Shown here piece by piece: positions 23,865 through 36,302 of a stretch of DNA of 64,000 nt (position 1 is the stretch's first letter; each line of letters begins with the position of its first letter). A program made the translations under genes and the position numbers. Below the pieces are notes generated by a model. That model was given only the letters and a program-made list of their open reading frames with translations. It made no database searches and was not told where the DNA came from. This DNA comes from Mixophyes australis (taxonomy: Eukaryota > Chordata > Amphibia > Anura > Limnodynastidae), in contig JAVHZZ010000004.1 in assembly GCA_036250195.1 (NCBI GenBank), positions 163,472,869 to 163,536,868 of the forward strand, written 5' to 3'.

Positions 23865-23921
23865 CTGCAGGATGTATGCTGCCAGTTCAAAAACAACCTC
23901 GCTGTCAACATCTATCAATTC
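23865..23921 (-). CDS. frmd4a: frmd4a coding exon, FERM F2 lobe (57 nt)
   Basis: This exon of exactly 19 codons lies between acceptor TTTGAATTTTGCAG and donor GTAAGA and is phase 0 at both ends, so skipping it would keep the frame. It encodes ELIDVDSEVVFELAAYILQ, an F2-lobe helix. My recollection of the mammalian sequence has ELASYILQ, so Ala for the first Ser would be the only change. The intron on its 5' side is 11.3 kb, and on its 3' side 3.7 kb before the 23-nt microexon. An unrelated plus-strand open frame overlaps it and is not a gene. Confidence 0.93.
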
Positions 23922-25051
23922 CTGCAAAATTCAAAGAGAAAAAGATCTTGTTAGACTGTCATATGGAATGTTACCAAAGGTAATTAATTTAAGCTTTCCT
24001 TCCAACATATATTCTGCCACAAATGACAATAAAGTTCTCTATGTGCTATTGTATTAATGTAGACAGAGTTGCAGATCAGCGCCATAAGTAATATTTAGTT
24101 ATTACAACACAGGTCTGCTCAAAAACGGAGCAAAGGCGCAGCAGTATTTTTATGTATGGAGGAATGGAGATGAGAGCAGCACACCAGTCGGGTAGTAATT
24201 ATTAATCTACTTATGGTGTGCATGTGCCCTACTTTCACTCTGGGTACACCCCCAAAACACACGGAGGACACTGCAGAAATGTGCTGCTCTTACCTCCATA
24301 TTTGCCTTACACCCCAAAGTCCCTGCAGTATTTTAATGACAAATAAAGATTCTCTTAGGAGCTCATTATATTGTCAGTTACACAGTAAACAAGCATAATT
24401 CCATCTATGTTATATATAGATATACACAAAAAACATACACTATTCTTGATCTTTGTTTTCAGGAAGGGGCAAGAGGAATCTGTCAAGTATGATGAATTAC
24501 CCTGACTCACAGAGCTGTCATTTGTAGTTTTTGTTGCTCCCAAATGTACCACGAGGAACTGAAAGATTTGTTGGCTAAAGAAAGGGATTTCCGGTGACTG
24601 AACCAGCAAAAAAGGTATTACTGGCACAGTATAAATATAATCCTTCATATCTAATTTACTGTGACTGCCAAATGGATTATTTATGAACGCATGTTTCTAA
24701 TGAACAGAGCTAGCAATCATACAAAGCAAAACAGAAACAAAACAAAGGGAGTAATGACAAGTAAAACATATACAGAAATGGGAGGAAAAGAGGTGTCTTA
24801 GGATTCTTCTTCATATGTAGTTGTGAACCAGTATTGCTGATAGTTATGGAGAAATAAGCACAAAATATGAATGCAATCTTTCTTTATGAAGTATAAAGAT
24901 GCAGCAGTGCATAATAATAAATACACATATAAAGTATTAGAACATGGCACAGAGTATTCCCCATGCATTACCGCACGCTACCAGTATAATATATTGTAAT
25001 ACTAAGCGAGCACCATTTAAAAGGCAAATGAAAATTGGGTTAAAACATTAA

Positions 25052-25253
25052 GGGGGGAATTCAATTGGCCGCGTTACTGTAAAAAGTAACGTGGATTGCG
25101 CACTATTACCGTAATAGCGGTAATAATGCGCTTAAATACCATTATTACGGTAGATTCAACAATGGCTTTTTGCTCGAAAGCCGGATTAAATTTACCGTAA
25201 TAACAGTAATAGGTTTAGCGCTGCACTACTTCGGGGGGAAATGAATTCCCCCC
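25052..25253. mobile_element. Harbinger-like MITE, GGGGGGAATTCAATTGG family (202 bp)
   Basis: Ends GGGGGGAATTCAATTGGCCG and GAAATGAATTCCCCCC, with TAA at 25049-25051 and 25254-25256, the typical target duplication of PIF/Harbinger elements. The interior is built from ATTACCGTAATAGCGGTAAT-like inverted pieces. Best-preserved member of its family here. Confidence 0.8.
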
Positions 25254-25480
25254 TAAAATGCATTTTAGGCACCCATTAGATTTAAATGCGTTTCTATCCA
25301 TTTTCCTAATGAATAAATGTGAATGAACCCATAAGGATATGTCCAGTCACAAATTACTTTTTACTCACAAGCCCTCTCTACAGGGACCCCCACTCACCCC
25401 TGGTGGCCCAGCACCAGATCCTCTCCCGCCAAGACGAAGCTGACGATTTAAAAAACAAACTGCTCTGTATTCGTTTCTAA

Positions 25481-25939
25481 GGCTAGGTGCACACTACAGG
25501 AAAAATAAACGATTAGCGATTTACAAACGGCAGGGGAGAAGAAAAATCCTGATCAGCATGCCTAATTATGTGTATACAATATACACGATTACCTTCCGAT
25601 CTGTGCTCCTCATATGTCATAACCATTGGGTGGCTGTCGCTCATCAGGGATCCACCCCCATGCTCTCAGCCTGCATTCCAAGGTATGTGTGTGCCTTTCG
25701 CCGCACTTCATCTGTCATTCCAATTCTGCGGAGTGCATACACACTGCAGAATTGGAACATCGTTCCAAAGCTGAAAGAGATTGTCAGGCCAGTTTGAAAA
25801 TCTCGATCAACAATTTCAGTGGCTTTGGAACGACCATCGGTCATTGTTTCACTGTACACACTAAAGCGATATTTGGCCGGTTGTTTATCGTGTGACTGAC
25901 CCAATCTTCAGTTGAAAACACTGTAGTGTGTACCCAGCG
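25481..25939. mobile_element. MITE, GGCTGGGTACACACTACAG family, 459 bp
   Basis: Left end GGCTAGGTGCACACTACAGG; right end CTGTAGTGTGTACCCAGCG. TAA at 25478-25480 and 25940-25942 fits a 3-bp target duplication. The inside holds several ACGATT/AATCGT inverted bits. Chance open frames on both strands overlap it. Confidence 0.75.
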
Positions 25940-26213
25940 TAACACAGGCTCTGACTGGACAGAGCTAAGGCTCCATGAAAACAGCACTGGTTTGCACCTG
26001 CTCTTCCTCCTTGTTGTCGACACAAGGAGAGGAGGATCCCTGTGCTGGGACTCCCACAGTTCTGCTACTTTTAGTTTGAGGAAGTACAAATTAATTTGTG
26101 ACTGGACATCTCCTTTAAGATCACATTCATAAATGTCTAAAAACTGGTCTACCACCACCGTACAAAGAAATGCGGAAACATTAAAAGTAAATAAGCTAAT
26201 CAGGGGTTTGAGA

Positions 26214-26614
26214 TCTACTATATAAATGCCTAGTGGCGTGTGTGAAAAAAAACAAACCAAGCTGCAGCGCCACCTGCTGGGCAGAGTTATACACTTACCT
26301 ATATATTTCTTGAAGGAGAAGTGACAGTTGGGAGTGGTTGGTGGTTGCCGGGGGTGACAGTGGGGAGTTTTTAACACCTTAAGTAGCTTGATGAAGGATG
26401 TGGCGATGAAGATGAAGGATGAGGTGATGGAGAAAAATGATGAGGTGGTGACATGTGGACAAAACCACGTTAAAAAAGGGCGCTTGCATCGGGAAGTAAC
26501 GCTCTTCCCCTGAGGAGGCCTGGGCTAGGCCCAAATGCATGACAAGAACCTTTTTAACACCTTAAGTAGCTTGATTTGACTAGAATGCATGAGTATCATG
26601 CACGGGTTAACTTG
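26214..26614 (+). mobile_element. Non-autonomous Helitron (401 bp)
   Basis: Begins TCTACTATATAAATGCCTAG and ends with a hairpin TGCATGA-gta-TCATGCA (26586-26602) followed by CGGGTTAACTTG. A stands before and T after, as expected for Helitron insertion between A and T. There are no inverted ends or target duplication. The terminal four bases are CTTG rather than the usual CTRR. A 25-bp direct repeat (TTTTTAACACCTTAAGTAGC plus TTGAT) occurs at 26368 and 26551. No Rep/helicase coding sequence. Confidence 0.75.
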
Positions 26615-29299
26615 TATTTTAATATAGTGCTATCAGGAATTGTGTACACCACAGATATGAAATAAGAGAAACATGCTTATAACATTTACAGATTTCATGT
26701 TCATTAGATTAATAGCTATTTTGTTCTTTAATATTTCTATACCATATTTTCTCCTTATGGATATTATAGATGTCCAAATATTTGAGTGCTTATGCAATGC
26801 TTGTACAGAGTTATAGAGTAGTGTTGTGTGGCATGAGCAATTTTTATGTCTGTGCAAGGTTTTTACTGTACATATTGTGTGCGATGCAATGTTCCCTAAT
26901 CAATAAAGCTATCACATTCATCCGGGGTGTTTCCTGTTTGTTTCTCCCACAAAAAACACATCAAACCCCTACATTCTTTTTAAATCTCAGTGTCATAATT
27001 TTATGGTCAAGGTTTAGTTTTTAGGCAGAGCAGTAAATAAATCCTATAAGGAATCACATTATGTTATTTCTAGGTAAATTCAGCATTATATCTGTCTTAT
27101 GTTATTTCCTTGTCTTTCGTCTGTGTTTTCACCAAAGTTTTTATATCATCTTGTTAGAATAGGTTTTTTTTGCTGCCTTTGGATACAAAAAAAACCATTA
27201 TTTGCGGATACAACTGTATACACCTCTATCCATTACACAACTCAGCAGTACCCAAGACAATGGGGAAATATCTTTTTATAAAAACATATCAGGAAGCAAG
27301 AACAATTAAGGAATTTATCTGGTAAAAGTTACAAGGGGGTATGGTACAAAAACAATACAAATATAACTTAAACTGCAAACTATACAGCCAGTAATTGGAG
27401 AGATGAAAAGATATAACATGTGCTATTTTGCTCTAAATCAGAGTATAGAGTAAATTAGCTGATTTGAATGTCAGGGCATTGCTAACTGCAAATACATCTA
27501 GCAATAAAAGCCATTTCAAAATCATTTATCTTATATTGTGATCAAAATGCGATTACATAGCTCTAAACAAATGAAACTGTAACATGTATCATATCAGTGT
27601 AGCAGACACTGTATACTAGTTTCCGGTGTGGATCTTACTGTTTAGTATAACCTACCCAGTTTGAGAGCAGGCCAATGAGTTGCCATGAATAGCTACAGGC
27701 AGCAACTAATACAATTTAGTCACTATTCCCCTCTGTTTTCCCATTCTCTCAACAGCTCTGCGAGTCATGGAGGCTGCTTCCCAGGAACAGACAATCAGGG
27801 CTCTGTTCTTTCATGGTCCTGATTTAATTAACAACCTTTTGAGGTACTATACGCCTTTTATTTAAAAAATCCCACAGTCAAACCAGCACCTACATCAAGG
27901 TCAATGACACTGGTCACCAGAGGATTATCTTAAGAGCTGCAGCAGCTCTTTACAACAGAGCAGGATGGAATTTGTTGACAAAAGTTGCGTCTGAAATTAC
28001 GTGAGATAACACCTGAATGCACTGAGAAGTGGTTCTATCATAAAAATAAATTCAAATATTGTTATCAGAAAACTAGTAAAATGATTGGTTGGCTTCAACA
28101 CCCGCTAAGCATCTATTCAGGATTGGAATACACTTGCTTTATCCAGCATGATAGGTCAGTTCAAATTTTATCTTTAAAGAAAGTGTTCTTTTTTAAACAT
28201 CTATTAATATTGACAAATATTTCCCATACTTTGATATTATTTCTCATACTTTGATTGTACTTGATGTGTTTGGCAGTGTAAATACCTTTGTTATCTAGCA
28301 AGTGATTGTTCTTTGTTATCAGTCATTCCTGGCTTGCCTGTACAGGAAAAGAAATCTTAGCCCTATGATCACAAATGTATATGAAATATTGTCAGTTCTT
28401 ATTAACTCTTTCAATCTTTACATATATCTTTGTGAATGTTACTACTAGCTTTTTATATTAGGCAACTTCTAATCATGTTTATTGGTACTTTACAGTGTTT
28501 CAATGTCTACTCAGTCACATTAAAGTATACCAGTCACAGGCCAGTGATGTCACTAGTTCCAGGTGAATTGATAGACTTTATTCTGATGAACATTGGGTCC
28601 AGCCCACAAAATGATGGCCACAGCACATAAACAACTTAATCATAGCAAAAATGCAGACAATTAACTTGGGGCATCTTTGCAGTGGGCTAGTTGTGCTATC
28701 TAGTTTACCACTAACACTCTCTGTTTCAATGTATTGCTTTGTAAGCACACAGAGCAAAAGGTAAAAGGTTAAATACTCATCTACACTTGAGTGATTAGAG
28801 TCATCTTGATAACTGTGCCCTATGGGTATATTCCCTCAATAACTAGACGTATAGGTTACTAGCAGTGCTAATGTCATCAAACAATAACAGTGTAATATAT
28901 AGCAAGAATACTTTTATTTTTTACATTTAAACACAGTAATCACAAATAGGGGTATTTAATTATCTGCCAGTGAATTTGTTATCAATTTGCTGAATATTTT
29001 AAATATGGTTCAGAAGCCCCCATACTTTAGAAATACACAAATATGAAGTACCAGTCTTCACTCTCTCATCAATAAGGAGAAGTATTCAGCTATAAGGCAG
29101 CAGATTTGCACTAAATATACTTTATTGAAAATGAGTACAACCTTATTATTATTTTTTTACATTTATATTGTTCAATTGATTATATAGTGACTTGCAAATT
29201 ACTGTTATTACCCTTTCTGTTGTCTTTTTTTAAAAAAAATATATATATATTAAAGTTGTTTCCAACCCATCTACTTGTGAGCAAGAGAAGCCATTAATT

Positions 29300-29585
29300 T
29301 AGCATTTAGCAAATTACTTCACAGAAAGGGTAGTTGATAAGTGGAATAAGAATAGCGTCCCATCATTGAGACTAATACAGAAGAGCAATATAAACATGCT
29401 TGGGATCATCATCATCAACATTTATTTATATAGCGCCAGCAAATTCCATAGCGCTTTACAATTGGGATAGACGTAAATATATCCTTACAAAGAAATAAGG
29501 ATTAAATAGTGTTTGAGGTTAACATAGGTTAAAAAAGACTAGCTGGGCCAAATGGTTCTTATCTGCCATGAAATTCTATGTTTCT
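29300..29585 (+). repeat. CR1-type LINE 3' end, interrupted
   Basis: ACTTCACAGAAAGGGTAGTT, GATAAGTGGAATAAGAATAG, and after the insertion AGACGTAAATATATCCTTAC, AAAGAAATAAGGATTAAATA, then CTAGCTGGGCCAAATGGTTC and TTATCTGCCATGAAATTCTA TG. The ending ATTCTATG is typical of CR1 3' ends. The body upstream is absent or unrecognisable. Confidence 0.65.
29407..29461 (-). repeat. 55-bp retroelement tail inserted in CR1, with target duplication
   Basis: On the minus strand this is TTGTAAAGCGCTATGGAATT, TGCTGGCGCTATATAAATAA, ATGTTGATGATGATG: the 3' end of a LINE/SINE of the GCGCTATATAAATAAA type and nothing else. TTGGGAT flanks it on both sides (29400-29406 and 29462-29468), and removing it restores the CR1 sequence. 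Confidence 0.85.
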
Positions 29586-32362
29586 TTGTTTTGCGTGAAA
29601 AGATAGCCAGATCTCATTATTCTTTATTCACTACAATAGAAAGTAGATTTTACATTGTTAAAACAATACTGCAGCTGTCTGCAAAATAATTACCCCTGGA
29701 TGCTCTAGAAACACTAATCAATTTAAATCTTGTTTCTCACCATAAGGGAACAGATAAATGAATAAACATATTTACAGATCTTTATAGCATCAATTGGAGA
29801 ATATGAGTTGACACAATAATAAAAGAATGGTGGTTATCTACTTTACATAAAACCTCAGGATTATGTTTTTCAACTACTTTAATAATGCCATGTGTTTAGT
29901 TATTTTAAATAGAATCTTATATACTTCAAGCTGTATAAAAGGCAGAGTCACAAAATGTCCTGTGGATTTTTCATTCTTTATCAAGACAATCAGTCAGGGC
30001 CAGAGGCCTCTACTGATCCGGCTTCACCCGTACAGAGCTCAGAGAAGAAATCTATGCTGCTTTTCTTGCACTTCATCTAACTGCGGCAATTATGTGGGAC
30101 AATAGTTTATTTATAGCCACAGGGGAAACAAAGTACGGGCACCCCCAGTGTTAAGAACTGGATTATCAATAGGAGACAGTTGCTCATTAGTGAATGAATA
30201 GGTTGAGCTCATTAGCAACATATAATTTCCTAGGTGAAATAGTAACTTTAGGGTGTGTTACATGAAATAAAGCTTCAAAAACCATTTCAGAATTTGAGAC
30301 AGACACAGTGTATGGTCCCTAATAATGTTCCTTATTGACAGTTCTGAGTCAGGAAACTGCTTATCTCTACCAGCCAACAATTTGCACTAAGACAATAGAG
30401 CTTAGTCAACAGGAATGTCATTTTCTATAGACTACAGCTAGTGCTAAAGTTCTTGGCAAGAAATCTCTCTGACATACTTGTAATTGTTAGAAGCAACTGC
30501 TGGGATTCTGCAGTGACCTTGTCCTCTTTGTGTTAATAAGTACACTCACACTCCCCTAGGAACACCCTGCCCTGGATATACTCCCCCCTGTGATAAGCGC
30601 TCCATTGGAAACACAGACACTCCATTATCTTAGGCTCACTTGTACTGTACTGGGGCCAGGAGAATATTTCTGAAAACAAATGCAGGATGTTACTGCATTT
30701 TTCAATGTATGTTTTATGGCAATTTCTTTTATTTGAAACTGCGTATTCAACCCCCCTTATATCATAACCCTCCAACTCTCTTAGGAGACTAGCTTGTTAT
30801 AATACCCTAATTGGATCACATTCCATCTCTCTCTCTGAATCAATGCAATGGCAACATAAAGTGGATAAAAGAGTTTTACTATGCACAGCAGACTATGTGA
30901 TAATAACACAGAATGCACAGCTTGGTAACTAACTAACATCCAAGGTTTCAAATTAAAGTACATTCATCAATGACGGTGATGTAACCAAACAGAGCACTTT
31001 GAAATAGACTTGTACACTGTTCTGCTAAATATTCAACGTGTTCCATATTTGGCTGCGAAACTGAGTATGTTTTGTCTACGGAATTTGGCTTAAATGCTAC
31101 CACGACCATACAACACAACAAAATGTATTGACCATGGTCATCCAAACTTTATTTATAGACGGTAAATTCTGTGAAATGACATTTCGAACTTACTAATACA
31201 GCGGCAAGTTGCATTCTGCTGAATGCCAAAGCAATTGCGGAACTTGAAGATTGTATCGTCGAAACTTTGCACCTCTGCTAACTGGAGACATGAGGCACGT
31301 AGATTCATGAATAGTGCTGTAGCCCAGAAGATGGCTGCCTACACTGTACGTAGTATGGGTTCACTTTTAAAAGACTTACAATAATGAATCTAATGACAAG
31401 CAACCAAAATCCATAAAACATATTTTTATTTATTTCTCAGATTAGAGAATGATATTACTATTAGAACTAATGAAAGTGTTAGCTCAATGCAAACATTTAC
31501 TTTCTTATATGTTCAGCTATCTGGTCATTTTCCTAAGCTTTATCTAAAGTTGCTTTGCTTGCAACAAAAAGTGTAACTGGCTATTTAATGTGCTGAGAAG
31601 ATAGGAAGATAGTAGGTGGGTAAGAATGGGGCAGATGGAAGTGCTAGGATTAGAAGTAAGTACTAAGATGACAATGGTGAGAGGCAGAGCTTCATTAGCT
31701 AGGTCTCAATATCAATTGTGATCATATCGGATCCATATTGATAATTTAGATTATTTCTAGGTCAAAACTGGTGTATGTTACAGATGACTGTCTCTGTTGT
31801 TACTTTATGAAGTATAAGTGAATTTGTTCTACAATATAATGCCTGTAATAATGTCTTCTGGGCTTGATTACAGTTATTTAGTTGTAACTGGATTTAAACT
31901 ATGATGTATTTGTTATGTACAGATTCAGGTTAAAAATACTTTAATCACTTTATGTGGAGGTGCTGACATCTAGTGGCCAATTCACACACTTCACTACCAT
32001 TGTTCGATGAAGTTATACCATGTAATTTCCACTTATGAGCTCTATTCACTCATTTTTCAATAAGGCCCATTTACAAACTCCAAGAAATGCAACTATTTAT
32101 ATGTGAAGTGCATTTAAAAGTGTACACTCCCTTTTTTTGAACAATGTCTGGGAAACCAGTCTGTTTTTAGCTTTCTACTCACATACTCCTCATTTTAACC
32201 ATATTTAGGTCTTAAACTAATCATGACATAGAGTGGAAATCTGGACACAGAGGTGGTAGAAAAATCAAGCCCATTTGAAGAAAAAACTATGTGCCCTCTC
32301 TCAAAACAGGGAACTAAATATGCCTTCATCACCTCTTATCGTTACATAATATGAGAGGCCCA

Positions 32363-32526
32363 GGGGGAAAAAAAAATTGAAATCACTGTAATAACGGTAT
32401 TATTACTGTTAGTACGGTAATTTCAACGCTGATTTTTGCTCGCAGCTCTGAGAGCCACAAGCAGAAATCTGTGTTAAAATTACCCTACTAAGGGTAAAAG
32501 TGCATGGGGCAATTGAATTCCACCCT
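32363..32526. mobile_element. Diverged Harbinger-like MITE, GGGGGAATTCAATT family
   Basis: CAGGGGGAAAAAAAAATTGA at the left and GGGGCAATTGAATTCCACCC at the right, with ATCACTGTAATAACGGTATT and TGTGTTAAAATTACCCTACT as in 25052-25253. The ends are damaged. Confidence 0.5.
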
Positions 32527-33429
32527 AGAGTTAAAGCCCACCCTCTACACAGCTTGCACTAATACTACTTTAAAATAACTGTAATCACCAACTAGGGATT
32601 GTCTGAATGAATGATCCACAGATGGACATGACCTCCTTCCAAATGATATCCTATACCCCTAAAACCAGCTTTAACCATTTCTAGATTCTAATAAGTACAT
32701 CTCCTGCTCTAGAGTGCCCCCCATATAGAATCTATGTGGTGTAATACTGAAGCATTGAGGCTCATCTGCTCCATTGTGTAAGTAGATCTGGATGTTTAAA
32801 CATATCCCGACCTTCTCCCCATAAAACTTTTTATATTTGTATTTCAATTACGTTTCTGTCAAAGAGTAATTTATACCTATTATTACTAGCTTTACTATTT
32901 TATTTTCCTAATTTAACTTCATTTTTTATTTCTAACACCTAAATTGTAAGGGTCACACTAATTCCAATGACAATGGAGAGGGGGTGACATTATCAGCATT
33001 GTAATCTCCATCAGCAGATAAGGGGTAACCCATTCTGCTCATCACCTGGGTCTCTGAATCCACAGGTCACCTCATGAGGCAGGATATACCATTATAAATA
33101 GCTGGAGTGCTTCCTATTTATTTACTTCCAGCGTCCAAGATCAAAGATAATTGCTAATTGCATTGGTTATGGACTATGAATGGAGATTTTAGGGAACTAA
33201 CGGAGCTTTCCTCTACTGTATTAGATTCCTCCCAGGCTCTCTGAAACCCCCTTGATCATGGAATTGATCATGGAACTAGCTCCCTGGGGTGCCGCGGCCA
33301 GTCACGCAGAGAGGAGCTGGAAGAAAGAAGGCAGAACAAAAAGAAGAAAGAAGGCCAAGTATGGTAAGTAAAGGATCAGAGGTTGAAATAGTGATAGAAA
33401 ACAGCGATGGAGGGGAAAAGAAAGAAGGA

Positions 33430-34255
33430 GGGCACCGTGTAATGGTGAAGGGGCAGTGTGAGCATGAAGGGGCACAGTGTGAGCATGGAGGGGCACAGTG
33501 TAAACATGAAGGGGGTCAGTGTAAGCATGAAGGGTCTCAGTGTGATCGTGAAGGGGCAGAGTGGGAGCATGATGAGGCACAGCGTAATGGTGAAGGGGCA
33601 CAGTGTGATCATGATGGAGTACAGTGTGATCGTGAAGGGGCACAGTGTGAGCATGAAGAGGCTCAGTGTGATCGTGAAGGGGCACAGTGTGAGCATGAAG
33701 GGGCACAGTGTGAGCATGAAGGGGCACAGTGTGAGCATGAAGGGGCACAGTGTAATGGTGAAGGGGGCAGTGTGATCATGAACGGGCACAGTGTAATGGT
33801 GAAGGGGCAGTGTGATCATGAAGGGGTACAGTGTGATCATGAAGGGGCACAGTGTGAGCATGAAGGGGCACAGTGTGAGCATGAAGGGGCACAGTGTGAG
33901 CATGAAAGGGCACAGTGTAATGGTGAAGGGGCACAATGTGAGCATGAAGGGGCATAGTATAATGATGAAGGGGCAGTGTGGGCATGAATGGACACAGTGT
34001 AATGGTGAAGGGGCACAGTGTGAGCATGAAGGGGCACAGTGTGAGCATGGAGGGGCACAGTGTGATCATGAAGGGGCACAGTGTGACCATGAAGAGGCAC
34101 AGTGTAATGGTGAAGGGGCACAGTGTGATCATGAAGGAGTACAGTGTAATGGTGAAGGGGCAGTGTGATCATGAAGGGATACAGTGTGATCGTGAAGGAG
34201 CACAGTGTGATCATGAAGGGGCACAGTGTAATGCTGAAGGGGCAAAGTGTGATGA
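33430..34255 (+). repeat. 21-bp minisatellite, about 40 units
   Basis: The usual unit is GGGGCACAGTGTGAGCATGA + A. Variants replace GAGCAT by GATCAT, GATCGT or AATGGT, and some units lack CA (19 bp, GGGGCAGTGTGATCATGAA). Because 21 is a multiple of three, frames stay open on both strands for 100-220 codons; in one frame the unit reads EGAQCEH. A stretch of purine-rich sequence precedes it. This is repeat-derived; no evidence of a gene. Confidence 0.92.
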
Positions 34256-34549
34256 TTTTTGTACATATTGCTGATTTATTTTGTTTGATCTTATTCCTCT
34301 AAATGATAGCTGTAAATTGCTCTTTGACAGAAACATAAAAAAATATTTTTTTTCCCTTGGATTTATGTGTATTATTTTTGCAAACAACTTAATAAGTATT
34401 TCTGTCCTGACCTAAATATTTATTACATTATTTTGACCTAACTACTTATAAATCGGAACTGCTTGGTAATTATTTTGGTGGAGTGGCACCTTGAAAGAAT
34501 GATGGAGACCCTAAGAGTGCCACGAACTGAAAAAGTTTGGGAACCACTG
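34250..34549 (-). mobile_element. hAT transposon end fragment
   Basis: On the minus strand it begins CAGTGGTTCCCAAACTTTTT CAGTTCGTGGCACTC, a typical hAT terminal sequence, then GGGTCTCCATCATTC. The inner border is set only by the end of the minisatellite, and no matching second end was found upstream, so the element is truncated or the other end has decayed. Confidence 0.6.
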
Positions 34550-35235
34550 GTATAAACATTAAAATTCAACTAATTTGTAAAATCCTGAGAACTGGCTGTG
34601 AATAGAGTTGCAGTTCTTTCATTCATCCCAACTCATCAAATTCTGATGCTGACACTTGGAAATTACTGTATACGCTTACATCTTAAAAGTGGTCTTTTAT
34701 GCATGTTGCATTTTACACCAATCAATACTGATTTTTAGTTTGGATGTACAAACAGATATAGTGGCAGGCTTTATCAGATAATACTAATAGTATATTTGAA
34801 GTGTAACAAAACCATAATTTGGTATTAAGTAAATGAGAGAGAATCGAAGAGAAAAAGTAACACGCATATATCATTCATGCATTAGGGTAAGCAGTAGTGT
34901 GAATAGTTTATCCCTATCACAAACACTGCTGCAATACATGTAATGTTAACAAACATGAAACCATTAATGTAGTTTGCTGCATTTCTGCTCAATCTAGAAT
35001 TTGTTACGATTGTGAAATGCATTGTATCTAGATTTCTGATAGTTTCCTATTGATCACTAATTTGACAAGCACTTTAGGTGGGCGGTGAACACAAGGTGTA
35101 AGGTGTACACAGTGGATGGTAACACACCAATGTGAAAACGTCCATGAGTTCAGCTCCTGCAGTTCTAACAAACTCCAAAATCCACAATGTCTTGTGATCG
35201 GTCATTGCTTAATTATTATACAAAAAATGTATTAC

Positions 35236-35320
35236 CTTGTATATACAGGACTTGGCATTTAGGAAGAACAGTTCAATTGTAGCATTGTCTTTTAGATAGG
35301 ATATACTTTCAATGTAGAAT
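35236..35320 (-). CDS. frmd4a: frmd4a coding exon, start of FERM F2 lobe (85 nt)
   Basis: The exon follows a good pyrimidine-rich acceptor (CTATTTTGTTTTGCAG) and ends with AAG before a weaker donor, GTAATA. Its first base completes Arg with the AG of the exon before; it then encodes FYIESISYLKDNATIELFF and LNAKSCIYK and finishes in phase 0. FYIES...LKD..T.ELFFLNAK is the conserved opening of the F2 (acyl-CoA-binding-like) lobe in FRMD4 proteins. DNATIELFF and KSCIYK are FRMD4A-like; FRMD4B, as I recall, has DKTTVELFF and KACVHK. The 21-bp minisatellite array lies about 1 kb downstream in the same intron. Confidence 0.93.
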
Positions 35321-36302
35321 CTGCAAAACAAAATAGAAGACACATAAGAAACTTACAAGATAAAGTGCACTAAGAAATGTTTGGGACACATTTATGCATT
35401 TGTCATAGTGGCAAACAATCGTTCTGACCTTCCACGGGCAGGTACTTCTCCAGATATACAAGCATTCTAAGAAAATGTCCCTGTTATATTATATACATTA
35501 TCATGATGTGCAGTATTACACTGTATTAGACAACAATACACAGACGCGATTTGTAATAGCCTTATATTCCGTTTATTGTGATGTCAGAACTCACTGACTA
35601 TAATGTATATTAACATTGCTTAACTGCTCCTCACATCAAGACATGTTTTACCTTCACTGAAACGTATACATTCTAATGGATTAAAATTATTCAGAATAAT
35701 AGAATCAGCAAGTATATATGGAAGAATTTGTTTTACAGCAACCAGCTTCCTCATTCCACCACAGTGATGTCTGTTCTTACATTAACAGGTTCTACTACAA
35801 CATAATATAATAGAACTGCTTTGCCAACGCAAACCCTTTTATGGTGGAACTAACTATAAATGTACAGAACCAGGCAAGCACAAAGGTCCCGAACTCACGA
35901 GCACCAAGCTTCTGTCTGGTTACTTGAACGCAATGAAAAGGCAGCATTAACAGACGTTTAATAGGGAATACAGATCCTCAAATAAAACACTTTCTGTATT
36001 CAAAGATGAATAAAAATAGCACCTACTGGTGTGTCCAGGCCTAAATGGTGCATCTTGCATTTGGAAAATACATCTAAAACACAATAATGTATTTCTCCTC
36101 CTTCACTTTACAGCCTATTATCCCCATATTGTTATCATGTGCGGACATTTGTAAAGCTTATTCCATGTGTGTCAGATAGTTAAAAAAACATTGCGCCTAA
36201 TTTAGAGTTAGAACCAACTGCAGGCTTCAAAAATCTATGTTTGTTTGACTTGCATTGTGCTACCTGCTTTAGTCTAGTCAGCATGGGGGGTATTCCCTAG
36301 AG

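Larger units (their letters stand above)
23922..35235 (-). other. frmd4a intron, 11.3 kb
   Basis: Holds two Harbinger-like MITEs, a Helitron, a CR1 3' end, a hAT end and the 21-bp minisatellite. The stretch 27.0-29.2 kb and 29.8-32.3 kb shows no repeat I can name and no exon. Confidence 0.75.

Noticed and set aside
25841..26377. 178-codon minus-strand frame
   Set aside because: Runs across the end of a MITE, unique sequence and the start of a Helitron; no known domain, so a chance frame.
33430..34255. CRISPR-like repeat array
   Set aside because: Units are directly tandem without unique spacers and the context is a vertebrate intron.
33289..34274. Six long overlapping open frames on both strands (up to 222 codons)
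   Set aside because: All are the 21-bp minisatellite read in different frames; no splice sites, domains or codon bias support a protein.
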